Source: Cylicocyclus nassatus
Taxonomy: Eukaryota; Nematoda; Chromadorea; Rhabditida; Strongylidae
Assembly: GCA_958299035.1 (NCBI GenBank)
Contig: CATQJL010000001.1
Coordinates: 17,219,433 to 17,283,432 of the forward strand
Direction: 5' to 3'
DNA: 64,000 nucleotides
Below, one piece after another: positions 1 through 10,930 of this stretch (position 1 is the first letter of the stretch; each line of letters starts with the position of its first letter). The notes under the pieces are model-generated. The model was not told the origin of the DNA, searched no databases, and worked only from the letters and a program-made list of their open reading frames with translations. The position numbers were made by a program, and so were the translations under genes.

Positions 1-93
1 AAAGCCCGATCTCGCAGGACCGGGCAATCAGGGCGGGAGATGCAACTCATCGCGTTTTTGCTATTGGTAAGTCTTTCATTTGCTTTACTGTGT

Positions 94-185
94 TAAGCCC
101 TCCCTCCTTACTGAACAGTTCCGGGGAGGGCTTATTTGTTGATTTCTCTTGATTTCTGCTCCGCCTAAGGGAAGGAACGAAACGG
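94..185 (+). other. Hairpin plus hammerhead-like core, copy 1 (degenerate)
   Basis: Positions 94-134 form a hairpin with an 11-bp perfect stem (TAAGCCCTCCC with GGGAGGGCTTA). Within it CTGAACAG is followed by GTTCC, and GGAACGAAACGG follows at 174-185. The GTTCC/GGAAC pair flanked by CTGANNA-like and CGAAAC matches the layout of a hammerhead ribozyme core around stem II, but here the core G is changed to C, so this copy would be inactive. A related and better conserved block lies at 1017-1075 and another at 61038-61103. The relationship between the three is seen; any ribozyme role is inference. Confidence 0.25.
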
Positions 186-540
186 AAGCTTGTTTTCTTT
201 TTTGTTCAATTTGAATTTCTTTCTTAGTAGCTAGGTTTTACAAGTAACTATAAAGTGCATGTTTGTGATTTGCATGCAGTTCAACTACTTCACTAGTCCA
301 TTATCCAACAATGTTATCCTTACTTTGACATTTTGAGTAAAATTCATCTTCATTCCACTAATACCAATTTAGACGTTGCGGAATGCGCGTCGGCCGTGAT
401 CACTCACGGCACCAAAAATAATATATTCCACGCCTAATCCTGTTATCTCGGATTTTACGCACATTCGCCACTGCTGCCCTTTCATGCAATAGTTGAGTTC
501 TTTGAATTTTTCGGTTTTATTTTCTTTTCATTATGCTTGA

Positions 541-578
541 TAAGCAAACCAAACAGAATCCTGTCTGGTTTTTGCTTT
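541..578. other. Hairpin between AT-rich unique sequence
   Basis: AAGCAAACCAAACAG at the left pairs with CTGTCTGGTTTTTGCTT at the right, giving a near-perfect stem of about 15 bp with a short loop. I see no gene on either side. It could be a small foldback remnant. Confidence 0.4.
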
Positions 579-1016
579 CTTTTATCATTTGGCCGTAGGC
601 TGCGCCTGCTTTCTCATCAAAATGAGATTTTACGATTTTGTTTGATTATATTTTTTGATTGATACCTCCTTGCTTTTGTGTGATGTCACATTCTCATAGA
701 AATGTGTCTCACACACATTGTAGAGGAGGATCATTCTTCTTCAACATTTCGATGATGTATCTGTTTCTTTTTTTCAAACATAGTTTGCGCATGCAAAAAT
801 GAGCAAGTATCAGCACAAAGTCTGTGTCCGGTTTTGTTCCTGTTTGTGTTATTTATCTATAAAGTTTTCCTCTCTTATCTTGGTCTTTATTGTAGTGTTC
901 GTTGAGCACGAAGTACTATGTTGAGGCGATTCGGATAAGGACAGTTTGGTAGGTGAAGTTTTTTTGTTTAAGATGCTTTTCTCTTTCATTTACATCAAAT
1001 AGACCCTCTCTCCTTG

Positions 1017-1075
1017 CTGATGAGTTCCGGGAACGGCAGAATGTTTTTTCTCGTCCTAGGGTAGGAACGAAACGG
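1017..1075 (+). ncRNA. Hammerhead-like core motif, copy 2
   Basis: CTGATGAG at 1017-1024 is followed directly by TTCC, and GGAACGAAACGG lies at 1064-1075. This is the invariant order of a hammerhead ribozyme (CUGANGA, stem II, GAAA), with GUUCC/GGAAC as stem II and a long loop of about 40 nt. I could not find convincing stems I and III or the UH cleavage site, so this may be a degenerate or chance match. A local GTTC/GAAC hairpin could compete with stem II. Confidence 0.3.
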
Positions 1076-1085
1076 ATGTCCTTCA

Positions 1086-1700
1086 TTCACTTTTTTGTTT
1101 GCCTACATGCTTTTTTCTACTGTTGTTATTGATATCGTACTAGAAGTTTTGAATCTTTGTCATTTGTCGTCTTTGTCAGTTTCTATTGCTCAGGCAGTCA
1201 GATGCCAGTTTCAAATTTCTACTACAATCAGGGAAAGGACAAAAAAATGTTGGGAACAGAAACCGATGGAGAAACACGCACAACTTAAATTCGGAGAAGA
1301 AATGCACAGAAATGAGTGAAAGGCGTCACTCTCAGAATGCGCCAGGAGGCATAATACATATGGTCAGCACGCGTGCTACTGATCCCCATCTAGGCAGTCC
1401 GGGCGGGTGCGGGCGCTCGTGCCCGGTCGGGTAACGACGACCCAGACGGGAACCCCTTTCCCGGAAGGAAGATTGATACATACCCGCCCAGAAGACCAGA
1501 CGGCGGTGGATCTGTCCTGGCCGGATGACTATATCACACTGACAAATTAAATAGGTCAAATTTTTGAATTCAATAATATTTTTTACTTAAGAAAAACGTG
1601 CTTTTGGAGTATGTTTAGTGCATAAAACTACCAAAAATTCTAGAAGTTAAACTTTCACCGCAAATCAAACTTCGTTACTTCTCACAAAGTGTTTAATATA
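1086..1700. other. No gene seen; GC-rich patch at 1360-1500
   Basis: The short open frames here look random. The patch at about 1380-1490 is GC-rich and ends with ATTGATACATACC, which resembles the end of the palindromic MITE at 8437-8616, so a decayed relative is possible. Confidence 0.4.
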
Positions 1701-2505
1701 TTAGGCTGGAAACTAAGTTTTGCAACTGGTTTCATAACTTCACTCTCTTTGGATATGGCGCACTCAAACCTTGGCATTATGTAGAATGCAATGTGAGCTA
1801 CAAGTGAGCACAAATTGTCTGAATTTTGAACACGAAAAGTCTCAGGCGTTTTTCAAAAACTAGTGAAATTTGAGAATTTTTGGGGTTTCAAGTTAAAATG
1901 AAGCCTTTGGCAGCCTAGACCATGCGCAGTAATCCGGATTCGTCTACAAATTATTGCTAGAGGTTGACTCCTTTCGCCTAGTAAGAAAAAAAACAAAATT
2001 TAGGGGCTTGTCGAGATTTGGCGTCCTCATAAATTCGAACGAGTCGATGGCAAGAGCTGCTGTGGACGACCGTCAATGACTAAAGAGTCCGAAGCTCAAA
2101 TTCCGCCGAGACTTTACATAGTAAGGTTATTTGACCTGTCAAACGCGAACATCACATTCATTTGTTGAATCAACACCTTTTACCTTGTTTAAGGTGAGAC
2201 TCCATATCGTACACCTACAGTAATCCTACGAAAAAGCCCTTAGCACGCAATTTCACCATCGTTTTCGTAATCAGCATGTCGGATAACACCACTATGCCAA
2301 GTTTCAGCCAAATCCGTCAAACTTTGAATTTTTCCCCTACATACCATGCACCTACTGTAATCCTCACTGCGACGTCAAAATTTAGTAGGACAGCAGCTGC
2401 GCTTGTAGCTTACGTAATAACCAACGCAGTGGCAAAATTTGAGTGCGCCATGTTGAGTGAGAGGGAAGTTATGAGACCAGTTGCAAATCTTAGTTTCCAA
2501 CCTAA
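1701..2505. mobile_element. Palindromic mariner-type MITE (TTAGGCTGG ends)
   Basis: The left end (TTAGGCTGGAAACTAAG) and the reverse complement of the right end (TTAGGTTGGAAACTAAG) match for roughly 75 bp with few mismatches, and TA flanks each side (1699-1700 and 2506-2507). The TA target and TTAGG start are those of Tc1/mariner elements. The interior of about 0.65 kb carries no recognisable transposase, so it is non-autonomous. Confidence 0.8.
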
Positions 2506-3426
2506 TAAATCAAGCTACTCGGAGAAGTTTCAACTTTCTTGTTTTTGCTGAGTGTTTTATGACTTTATCGAAAGTCGAGACTTCAGAAAGAAAATTTGAA
2601 GCTCTAAACAGCGGACGGATAAGAGGGGAAGCATTACCGTATGGCCCGAAGCTTCCTATATTCGTATTGGACCTACTAACAACTTTGAGCAGATATAGAT
2701 CGTCTCACAAGTGTTTTCAATTTTGAATCTTTACAGCACTAAATCATGTATCTCCCAGCTTCAATCACTATAAAGGCTATCGTTCGATAGAGCAAAGCAA
2801 GCTAAAAAAGGCATGTAGTGATGCGCACCAAATTTGGTATACTTTGATTCAGAAGCCGAATCAAGAATTTTCGTGTGCCCAAAAAATTGAAAAATTTCAA
2901 CATCTCCATCCAAAGAATACTCATCTTTCCCACTCGCTCACGCGTATACATCCCACATAAGACATTTAGATATAGGCCGTATCAGCAGCATCAGTCCCGC
3001 GCTGATGTACCTTGCGAGGCATGCGACATGCCTCAACGCCTGAAGGAGTTCGCTCGCGTTACGTCGCGCCGTCGCAGATTGCCACAAGCGCGAGGTCGCA
3101 TAACAGAAGCTGGTCGGTACAGCCATTATGCCGCTGCTGTATGTTCTTGTGCTAGAAGCCAAGAGAATTAAACTTTCAAGCATAAAAAAATGGATGGTGC
3201 GCTGTCACTTGGTACATGTTAGCCTTAGGAATACAATAGTAAAATTTCAGCTCTCAGAAGCGCCGATGATCAAAAAATATCGATTTAGCTTTTCTTTTCT
3301 AGGGTCTTTATTGAAATCAACATTTCTTGGGAAGTGAGCTGTAAGAGCTGAGCTAGAGCAAACTTTGCGGTGTCAATGCTTCTTTTCGTTAATTTCTATA
3401 CGAATCGGAAGTGGCCTTGCTGCTTA
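2506..3426. other. No gene seen
   Basis: Overlapping short frames at 2875-3183 occur on both strands in a GC-rich patch. GAGGCATG and CATGCCTC at about 3017-3035 form a small hairpin. I see no splice-bounded exon or known domain. Confidence 0.4.
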
Positions 3427-4063
3427 TAGTCGTCCTCACCCCACTAGTCGGTCGGTGGTCGAATTTTAATTTGAACTGGAGCAGGCCGGCCGCCGCAGAG
3501 CGCGGCAGACCGCCCCTCAGCCGACCGCTTGCACGAGCTTTTTTCTTACTTTCTTCGTGCTTCTTTGCTATCTCTCTCGTAATATGGCAATGTTCTTAAT
3601 CAGATTTTCAGATTTTGTACCGCTAACTCTTTGAAACAAACACTTTTGAGAGAATCTCAGCCCTGAAATAAATAGCTTAGAGTACACATTCTAATGAGAA
3701 ACTTGACACAATCATCACAAACTCATCAAATCACATTTGTGTCTATTTCACTTACCGGAAGAGATATTTCTCATACAAAAATCTCAAATCGCATCCTTCT
3801 TCCCGGTTTACCTGGAAAAAATTTAGAACAAACGAGCAGAATTGCACAAAGCAATAGTTAGCGGTACGAAATCTAAAAATCTGATCAAGAACATTGCCGC
3901 AATACGAGAGTTAGTAATGAAACACGGAGAAATTGAGAGGAAAGCTCTTGTGCAAGAGGTTGGCTAAGGGGCGGGGGCGGTTTGCCGCGCTCTGCCGCGG
4001 GCGGCCTGCTCCAGTTCGAATTTGAATTCGACCACCGACCGACTAGTGGGGTGAGGACGACTA
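3427..4063. mobile_element. MITE with about 210-bp terminal inverted repeats
   Basis: The end TAGTCGTCCTCACCCCAC is repeated inverted at the right end, and the two arms (about 3427-3640 and 3855-4063) match with scattered changes. TA lies on each side (3425-3426 and 4064-4065). The frames read here on both strands come from the repeat and are not genes. The 637-bp length and the lack of a transposase make it non-autonomous. Confidence 0.8.
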
Positions 4064-5186
4064 TACAAATGTATTACTATGGTCAAGCGTGGGCTGTGGC
4101 ATGCTACACCTACGGGGTCGTTTTCAGGGATCGGGGAAGGGGAGGGGGTTGTTTTTGCTATCAAAAGATAACATCATATTCGTTAACAATGTCAGATAGG
4201 CGATGGAAGTACCAGCACATTGATGTTTTGGCTTACCATCGTATACGTACAATAAGCATAATAAAAGAGCACTATAAGCATAAGAGCAACATTCCCGTAA
4301 CTAGAATGTCAAATAATCCCTGTAAGTCGAGTTTCAGCGAATTCTGAGATTTCCAAATATTAGCCGGCCAAGTGTGTAGTTATTTTCAATGTTACCTTCG
4401 TTTCAAAGGTGAGTTAACCGTTGCTTTCTGCGCGTAATACAAAGAACTACTACTTCTTTGCTCACATTAGGAATCTTACTTCGAATAACGTCCAAACTAA
4501 GGAATTACGTGCAAGCCATCTCATTTATTTCATTTTCTCTCTCAATATCTCACAATCAGATTAGAGAGGACCGGTAAAGCTCAAATCACTTTCATGTAAA
4601 TTATTAGCCTATTAAATATACTTATCCTTGTCGCCTTCTTTCGCGATCTACATAGTAGCGCGGACTAGGCATGTTAACGTAACCCAATATTTTCGCAGCA
4701 TTTTCCGCTGCACTTAGGTAAGAGAAAACGACTATATCTTTCCTTAGAAGACAGATTTCAAATGATTTTTTCACTTTGTGGAGAAGAAGGTTGAGCAATA
4801 GCAACGATAGAAAAACACAGAGATCTGAATGGTTTGAAGGTAAGTTAATCGGATGTGGCACAATCCCTGTGGCCGCCACAGCTTTTTAAAGGGTTGTACC
4901 ACACCCCATTAACTTTCCTCTAGAGAAAATTTTAGACAGCAAATTAGGTACAGTTCGGTAGCAGAAAATTCGTAGTTTTGTAGGAGTAATTAAAGCTGAA
5001 TTCGTTTTTTTGTTTGAGCAATAACTGCTGGAAGCACAACCGCTGCAAGCGAAAAATGAAACGAACGAAATTTTGGCTGGCTCCTAATTCCATAGTTTGA
5101 TGTTATTTAAACAGAATTCATGTTATAGGCTGATAGGGAGCAGTGCTTCGTATTGAGTACAAGAAGAGGCAGCTGATTCGCTATTA
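4064..5186. other. No supported gene
   Basis: AT-rich. A minus-strand frame at 4622-4879 is open for 85 codons but has no domain I recognise and no clear splice sites. Nothing else stands out. Confidence 0.35.
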
Positions 5187-5195
5187 TAGTTAATC

Positions 5196-5659
5196 ATGTT
5201 TGAAAATGGCCAATTCACTTGGGTGGCCCAATATTTTGAAAAACCAGCAGAGCAAGTTGACTATGAAATTGACTTTGAAATAAATTGCATATTGCATTGC
5301 TTGGATGCAAATTTTGAGCTGGAACTCTGGGATTCAAGACATGAGCAAGTAGTCATGCGGATTACGAAGGTAACAACATTTGTAGAATTATCCTATGCAT
5401 TCAATTATTCCAATGGCATTTCCAAGATTTTAAACTGGATGCTGCTAGTTGGTATAGAGTAAATGGAAATGATTATCTTTCCCTTCCCCTTCTTCATGTA
5501 TTGTCTACATAATAAACATTATGGCTACTATGTTACGTTTATATAAAGCAGGATAAGCAATGTGGAGGATTCAGGTCAAGAGAGTGCACTTCTTGTGCAG
5601 AAGCATGCCTCTTCTGTTTGCCTTGTCTCTTACTCGCTATTCCTCGAAGCAATGTTTAG
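5196..5659 (+). CDS. Possible phospholipid-scramblase-like exon pair
   Basis: Exon 5196-5369 opens with ATG (or continues from an acceptor TATTATAG just upstream) and reads to an AAG|GTAACA donor. The next exon 5552-5659 follows an AG acceptor in the same phase and ends at TAG. The first exon contains a Cys pair (INCILHCLD) followed by FELELWDSRHEQVVMRITK, which resembles the phospholipid scramblase segment with a Cys cluster and then a 'D...EV..L.RP' strand. The second exon is Cys-rich (CTSCAEACLFCLPCLL), like the Cys cluster that follows in scramblases. Scramblases move lipids between membrane leaflets. The fragment of about 94 residues is far shorter than the usual 250-300, so it is partial or a relic. 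The family call is an inference from pattern only. Confidence 0.35.
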
Positions 5660-6399
5660 ACACAATCCAGCAGATGCAACCCAGCAATGAACTTTAATTC
5701 CCCCACGACGAAAGCAAGCAGCGAAAAAGATGTATATTTTACGATAATATGAATGATATAGCGATAATCAATATTCGAGCAACTAAGCATAAGATAAACG
5801 TGCGAGCAACCAACGACATCAGACATTTCAGAACTCGATCAATATGAGATGATGATGATGGTTATAATCAAATGGTCAAACGAGCAAACTTTGAAATGAT
5901 AGAGTACTATGACTTCCCTTCGCAAGCCATAGTCAAAGATGAAAGCTCGGGATGAGCTTTACTATGGAAAACACATGTCGAAACGCAGACTGTCAGGCGT
6001 CGTGACAGCGCCGCCGCGGACGTGACGACGTCAGATGAGCTGTGCACCGGGTAACCGGCGGTCCCTCCCCCCCCCTCCCCAAATGTGTCCCTCCTCCTTT
6101 TTTTCTAATACAATCATTACTTATAGTAGAGACCGTCAGGATAACAGTTTAGGGGGATCAAGTCCCGGGAGTAATTAACTCGTAGACTTGACATTATAAC
6201 AGAAACATTGTGGATGAGGTATAGTGTGCAAAAGCAGCACAAATGCAGTAATATGGCGTTCAAAGTAAATCACGAATTCTTAGGTGTAGGGTTTGGTATC
6301 GATTTCCCGGCGAAACCGGCTCGCGAACTATTTTCTTCTCTAGAGAACGATCCCAACTCAAGGTGGCGAATTGGATGTACCGCAAACGATAAGATGCGT
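5660..6399. other. No gene seen; GC-rich patch and poly-C
   Basis: A GC-rich stretch (about 5990-6065) is followed by a C-run at 6066-6080. Poly-C or poly-G runs recur in this window next to repeat copies (13000, 34985, 43245, 44028, 50670, 53870, 56520, 61150). Confidence 0.4.
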
Positions 6400-6535
6400 T
6401 CCACGAGCTGATACTACATTTACCTTCCATATCTGCAATGCCGTTCTCCGGAAAAAGCTTTGTGTTGTTAAAGATGTAAATTCATTAAGGTTTCAATGCA
6501 TGATGTGCTTCAAAAAACGACTTGGGAATGCATGA
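6400..6535 (+). repeat. Dispersed repeat, copy 1
   Basis: About 135 bp here match the reverse complement of about 10795-10930, including the shared tracts CCGTTCTCCG, GGTTTCAATG and TGCATGACTAGC. Each copy sits near one of the two 23-bp minisatellites, although the copies are in opposite orientation and the minisatellites are in the same one. Confidence 0.7.
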
Positions 6536-6582
6536 CTAGCTTGATATTGCTCAGGCAGCGGATAGGACCCCTCCGCCGGAGA

Positions 6583-6826
6583 AATGGCAGGGTCGCGGCG
6601 TTTCCCCAGCGGTGGGTCTCCCATTTGTCCGGCGGAGCCCTCCCATTTCTCCGGCGGAGACCTCCCATTTCTGCTCCGGATACCTCCCATTTTCTGCTTC
6701 GGAGACCTCCCATTTTCTGCTCCGGATACCTCCCATTTTCTGCTCCGGATACCTCCCATTTTCTGCTCCGGAGCCCCCCGATTTTGTGCGCCGGAGCCCC
6801 CCGATTTTGTGCTCCGCAAGTCTGCC
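6583..6826. repeat. 23-bp minisatellite (array 1)
   Basis: A unit of the type ATACCTCCCATTTTCTGCTC plus CGG is repeated head to tail with variants carrying GAGACC or GAGCCC at the start. Because 23 is not a multiple of 3, it produces frames open on both strands (Ser-Gly-Ala-Glu-Asn-Gly type on minus, Pro-Pro-Ile-Phe-Cys-Ser on plus). These are not genes. A second array of the same unit is at 10194-10430. Confidence 0.85.
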
Positions 6827-6850
6827 GCGGCATACTGTAATTAGCCCTAA

Positions 6851-7188
6851 TTAAAGGCAGCTTCCAGGCAGATCTGGACCTATGGGGCTTTTACATGGAA
6901 AGTACTTTTGGGGCACTAACTAAGGCACTGCCGAAGCAGCAGCTCAGGTAGTGCTCTAATGGCGGAGATACTCCCCTCGAAACAGACCCCCGCGAACGTA
7001 TTCGCATGGATTTATGGCAGTTTCGCCCCAGGATCCACGCTTTGCGCCATGAACGCGGGGTCCAGTTTCGAGCAGAATATCTCAGGCGTTACAGCGCTGC
7101 CGGTTGGGTAGTGGGTTAGTTAGGGCCCCAAAAGTACTTTCCATGTAAAATCCCCATAGGTCCAGACTTGCCTGGACGCTGCCTTTAA
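6851..7188. mobile_element. Palindromic MITE with TTAAAGGCAGC ends
   Basis: The left half (TTAAAGGCAGCTTCCAGGCA onward) is repeated inverted as the right half, ending TGCCTGGACGCTGCCTTTAA in near-match. The arms meet near 7020, so the whole 338 bp can fold on itself. Two more elements with the same AAAGGCAGC ends lie at 24941-25379 and 41665-41993. The superfamily is not assigned. Confidence 0.8.
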
Positions 7189-7903
7189 GCTCCAAACCCC
7201 AATTTTGTCTCTAAACCCCACCCAAATTAGCCGAATAGGACCTCCCCCCCGGGTAGGAGTTCAGCGCGACCCAAGTTTGCAAACACCCGATTAATAGTTT
7301 ACTCATGTTCGAAGAAAAAATTAGCATAATCAAGAATTTGGGCGGAAGTTTTTGGTAGACACAGTTTGAATTAGAACTCGACAAGTAGTTATACGACGTG
7401 ATAAACGAAATCACCATATTTTACAGAGAATCACAGTTAGAGAATATAACAAGAGCAACTTGAACAATATTTCGACTACGAGAGCGTCCTACGGCATGAC
7501 CGATACTTAGTAAACAAGAAATACTATACAGATACCACGACGGTGGGAAGAAAAATGAATGCAGCTGTGATGAGGTAAAGACAAGGGAAGAGTTGAAAGA
7601 TTTCTGTTCTCTATCAGAAACTATCCTAATGAGCAGGTTCCACGGTACTGCTTACTGCTTGTTCAGTACTGCTCACTGCTTGTTCATTGTCCAGTTTCAT
7701 TTTCTTTATCTCCTGTCCATTTTCAGTCTTGCTGCTAGCTGAAACATTTATCATTATCTTGACTCCAAACAATCAACTCAATCAAATATTATGAACCGAT
7801 CCCTGTATCCAAATCACTCGGGATATCATCCAGAAAAAAAAATTCTCATTCTGATACTTCCAAAGTTGTTGGGCCAGCAAAAGCACGATGCTCTTGCACT
7901 CCA
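7189..7903. other. No gene seen
   Basis: AT-rich, with no splice-bounded frame. This is the 3' flank of the MYG1 relic on the minus strand. Confidence 0.4.
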
Positions 7904-9404
7904 TTACTTAAATGCAACGTTAACACAAATCTCCGCATCTCCAATTTCGAGCGCCTTCTTTGCCATAGCTAGAGCTCCTTCGAATGCCTTGTTACCTCCG
8001 ATAAACCCTAAATACCACAAAATGAAGAAATTGGCAAAAAATATGAGAAATTTCAAATGTACCTGTCACGTGCACAAATATGCATCCGTCAATGCCGCAG
8101 AGATTAGAAAGCTCCTCAACCAGCATTGTAAAATCGCCTAATCTAGCGTGATCTTAAAGCTGCACTATAAATGATGATAGCATGGCCTGCGTTACCGTGC
8201 TGACTCAAGACATTCCGCGACGCGACTCTCACCGCACAAACGCAGTTGCGCGAGAAACATGCAATCAAAGGTGAAACACAGCATGGGTGATGTCAAACAG
8301 CCAACACCTTGACTGCGGTTCACCCAGACTAACCTCCAACAAGATCTATAGCTTGTTGGAACCTCTCGTTGGGCTTGGGGTCAGTTTCGTTCCAGTAGGG
8401 ACTCACATGATTGGCACGGCCAGAAAGTCCACCAGGGGCGATATGCATCAATCTCCCGTTTTGAAAGCGGGCGATCATTTCCAATAAAAAATGAATGCCC
8501 GGCCGGGTTGGCCGCAGCTTCGTACATTACGGGTCGGGCGGCCAACCCGGCCGGGCAATCACTTTACTATTGAAAATGATCGCCCGCTTTCAAAACGGGG
8601 ATTGATGCATACCGCCTCAGATGTTTGATATTTTCAAAGTCATATGTTGAAGCAGCAAAACCACACAGCCAAATCAATATAGATAGGAAGAAATCAGCAT
8701 ACAATATGTTGATGATTAAAGCATGATTCTCATCCAAAACGTTATTCGAAAAAAAAAATAAAACTTCAAGCAAGATATAAATGGATACTGACAAGGCTCT
8801 TACCTGGGTGTGCCATCAAACTGTGGTATGCCGTTATCGATAGCATCTATGGCTTCGACAAACGTTTCGTAAAGCTTTCAAAAAAATATATACACCATCT
8901 TATCGTCGTGAAAGGAATCAAGTATCTGACGATAATAAACTGAATAAGAAAGATTAACCCTGACTGACAATGCTTACCTCTGCAATCAGTTGTTTTCCAT
9001 AATGAGCCTAGATCAATCCAGCTGAACTGAGTCTAGAGTTAGAATCCAGGCCCAAATGTCTGCATCGTCTCATTGAACTCTCTGAAAACAGCACGATTAT
9101 GGAATTACTAACATTAATTGTGTGATCTTCATGACTGTAGGAGACTCAAACTTAACAGCATGCAAAGCAAGACCTACAATTGATGATGGTCGTATCGTTT
9201 CTTCGAATGATCGTATACACACGTCAACGATAACATCGCACTTGGCAAGTACAGCAGGATCCCATGTCCTGAAATGTCATGATAATGAAATGATGACATT
9301 ACGGGAGATATCCTCAAGATGAATTGTGTGCAATAAAACGTTCAAGTGCGCAAAGATTCTTTGAGTTGGTATAAAGATGTGACGAGAACCTCTATCAAAA
9401 CAGC
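7904..9404 (-). pseudogene. MYG1: MYG1 (UPF0160) exonuclease pseudogene
   Basis: MYG1 is a DHH-type 3'-5' RNA exonuclease of nucleus and mitochondria, normally about 340-380 residues. Exon remnants on the minus strand, 5' to 3': about 9404-9346 (DEVL-like start); 9268-9174 (WDPAVLAKCDVIVDV, then after a frameshift VYDHSKKRYDHHQ, the DHH motif); 9081-8978 (EFNETMQTFGPGF, then in another frame LSSAGLI, a TAG stop, AHYGKQLIAE); 8874-8804 (LYETFVEAIDAIDNGIPQFD); 8437-8334 (GLSGRANHVSPYWNE); 8152-8063 (CGIDGCIFVHVTG); and 8007-7904 (FIGGNKAFEGALAMAKKALE to TAA). About 110 residues between the last 'DLVG' and 'HARLGDF' are missing. Frameshifts, in-frame stops and the deletion make it a pseudogene, although most splice sites survive. 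A MITE covers one intron-exon junction. Confidence 0.87.
8437..8616. mobile_element. Palindromic MITE inside the MYG1 relic
   Basis: Both arms (GGCGATATGCATCAATC at left, inverted as GATTGATGCATACCGCC at right) match through a CCCGTTTTGAAAGCGGGCGA core and a second inner stem CCCGGCCGGGTTGGCCGC. It is therefore a 180-bp foldback. It occupies the 3' end of an intron and the first bases of the following MYG1 exon on the minus strand. No clear target duplication. Confidence 0.85.
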
Positions 9405-10193
9405 AGGCTCTGCGTTCGTATCTATCAACATATATTAAGGATTAAAATATACTTCCAGTGCGCATACTCGTAATCATGCACAAGATAGACACAATCAATT
9501 ACGCATATTTCGAGCTGCATAAGACACATCTGAGGTATAAATCGATCCAAAAAGCCATCAACCCGCTTACACTACCAAAGGTATAGGCGATTTATCAAAT
9601 GCACAGACTGGACGTAATTGCGTCCGACCAAGATAATTCGTGCATGGGAGAGACAGCAGACGGCAAGAGGTACGAAAGAGCGCTCAATCAGCGAGACGCC
9701 GACAGCGTCCGCAGTGACGCCTATTACGTGCGATGAATTCCTCTACAGTATTTACTTTGAGGTGATGCAAATGCTCTGGATTAAGGTAAGAATACAGGGT
9801 AAATTTAACCTCGTTCCATGCTGGCTAGTAAACACTGGTTTGAATGTTGCGCAACTAACCTCATTGTTTCGAAAATCCAGAATTAATCACAAAAACCACT
9901 CCATCAATAGTCTACGATGTCTCAGCAAGTCGAAAAGAGCCAAACACTGAAGGTGATTAAGTGCAACCGCATGAAAATTTGAAACATAAACCTGAAAACG
10001 AGGAACTTACAACAACATAAACGCCAACGCGACGAAGAGCAACGCGGAAAAGAAAAAAAACGGTAAAGAAACGCGGAAAAACAACAAAATCAAAGAAACG
10101 ACGACTAAAATATGGAGAAAGAGCGTAAACAGAGGACTCATCACCGTGGAGTTAGACGTTTGCTTGCTACGCGCCAAATCGATACGCAGCCTG
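9405..10193. other. No supported gene
   Basis: The 5' end of the MYG1 relic would have to lie here, but I cannot find the expected start or N-terminal motif. The plus-strand frame at 9618-9950 has no recognisable features. Confidence 0.35.
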
Positions 10194-10430
10194 CTCCGGG
10201 GCCCTCCCATTTCTGCTCCGGATACCTCCCATTTTCTGCTCCGGATACCTCCCATTTTCTGCTCCGGATACCTCCCATTTTCTGCTCCGGAGGCCTCCCA
10301 TTTCTGCTCCGGACCCCTCCGATTTTCTCCGGCGCGGCTCTTCCAAATCTGGCGGACTCGCACCGGGCAAATTTCTCCGGCGCGAATCCGCCAAATCTGG
10401 CAGAGTCGCGCCGGAGAAATGGCGTACCTT
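10194..10430. repeat. 23-bp minisatellite (array 2)
   Basis: The same unit as the array at 6583-6826 (CTCCGGATACCTCCCATTTT core), same strand. It is followed by a GC-rich degenerate continuation with CCAAATCTGGC repeats up to about 10560. Long open frames on both strands are by-products. Confidence 0.85.
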
Positions 10431-10794
10431 TGCAGCAGGGCCGGAGAAGCCTTCCACTTGCCTGCCAGTGATGTCACCTCGACGGACCGCCCATTTGCCC
10501 CTCTCTCATTGGTCAACTGGGTCCGGCGCGACTCTGGCAGATTCGGACTGTCCGGCGGAGGGGTCCGGTCGATTGTCTGAGTGAGTGTACTAATTTCGAG
10601 GAAGCTCACATTCGAAGGAAACACAAATAAGTGTTTTTGGTCATCTAAAAACGACTAAAGTTTTTTGGTGAAAGCTACAAGCAATGAAAAGTCCGAATTT
10701 GGCAGATATACAGGGCTATACCTCAGGAATTAGTTAATCAAAAATTCTTAGCGTTTCTTTTCGTTGAATGTGAACATTTCTCAAAATCAGTACA

Positions 10795-10930
10795 CTCAAT
10801 ATCATGCTAGTCATGCAAGTTTAAGTTAAATTTCAAAGCACATTATACATTGAAACCCTAATGACTTCACACATTCAAACGCTCGTAACTTTTTTCGGAG
10901 AACGGTATCGCAGATATAGAAAGTAGTTTG
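10795..10930 (-). repeat. Dispersed repeat, copy 2
   Basis: Reverse-complement partner of 6400-6535; see that entry for shared tracts. Homology may extend weakly to about 11130. Confidence 0.65.

Noticed and set aside
7260..7285. GACCCAAGTTTG as a second SL1 match
   Set aside because: Only about 11 of 22 bases agree, which is expected by chance.
10007..10624. 205-codon minus ORF
   Set aside because: Its body is the 23-bp minisatellite; the flanking codons show no domain.
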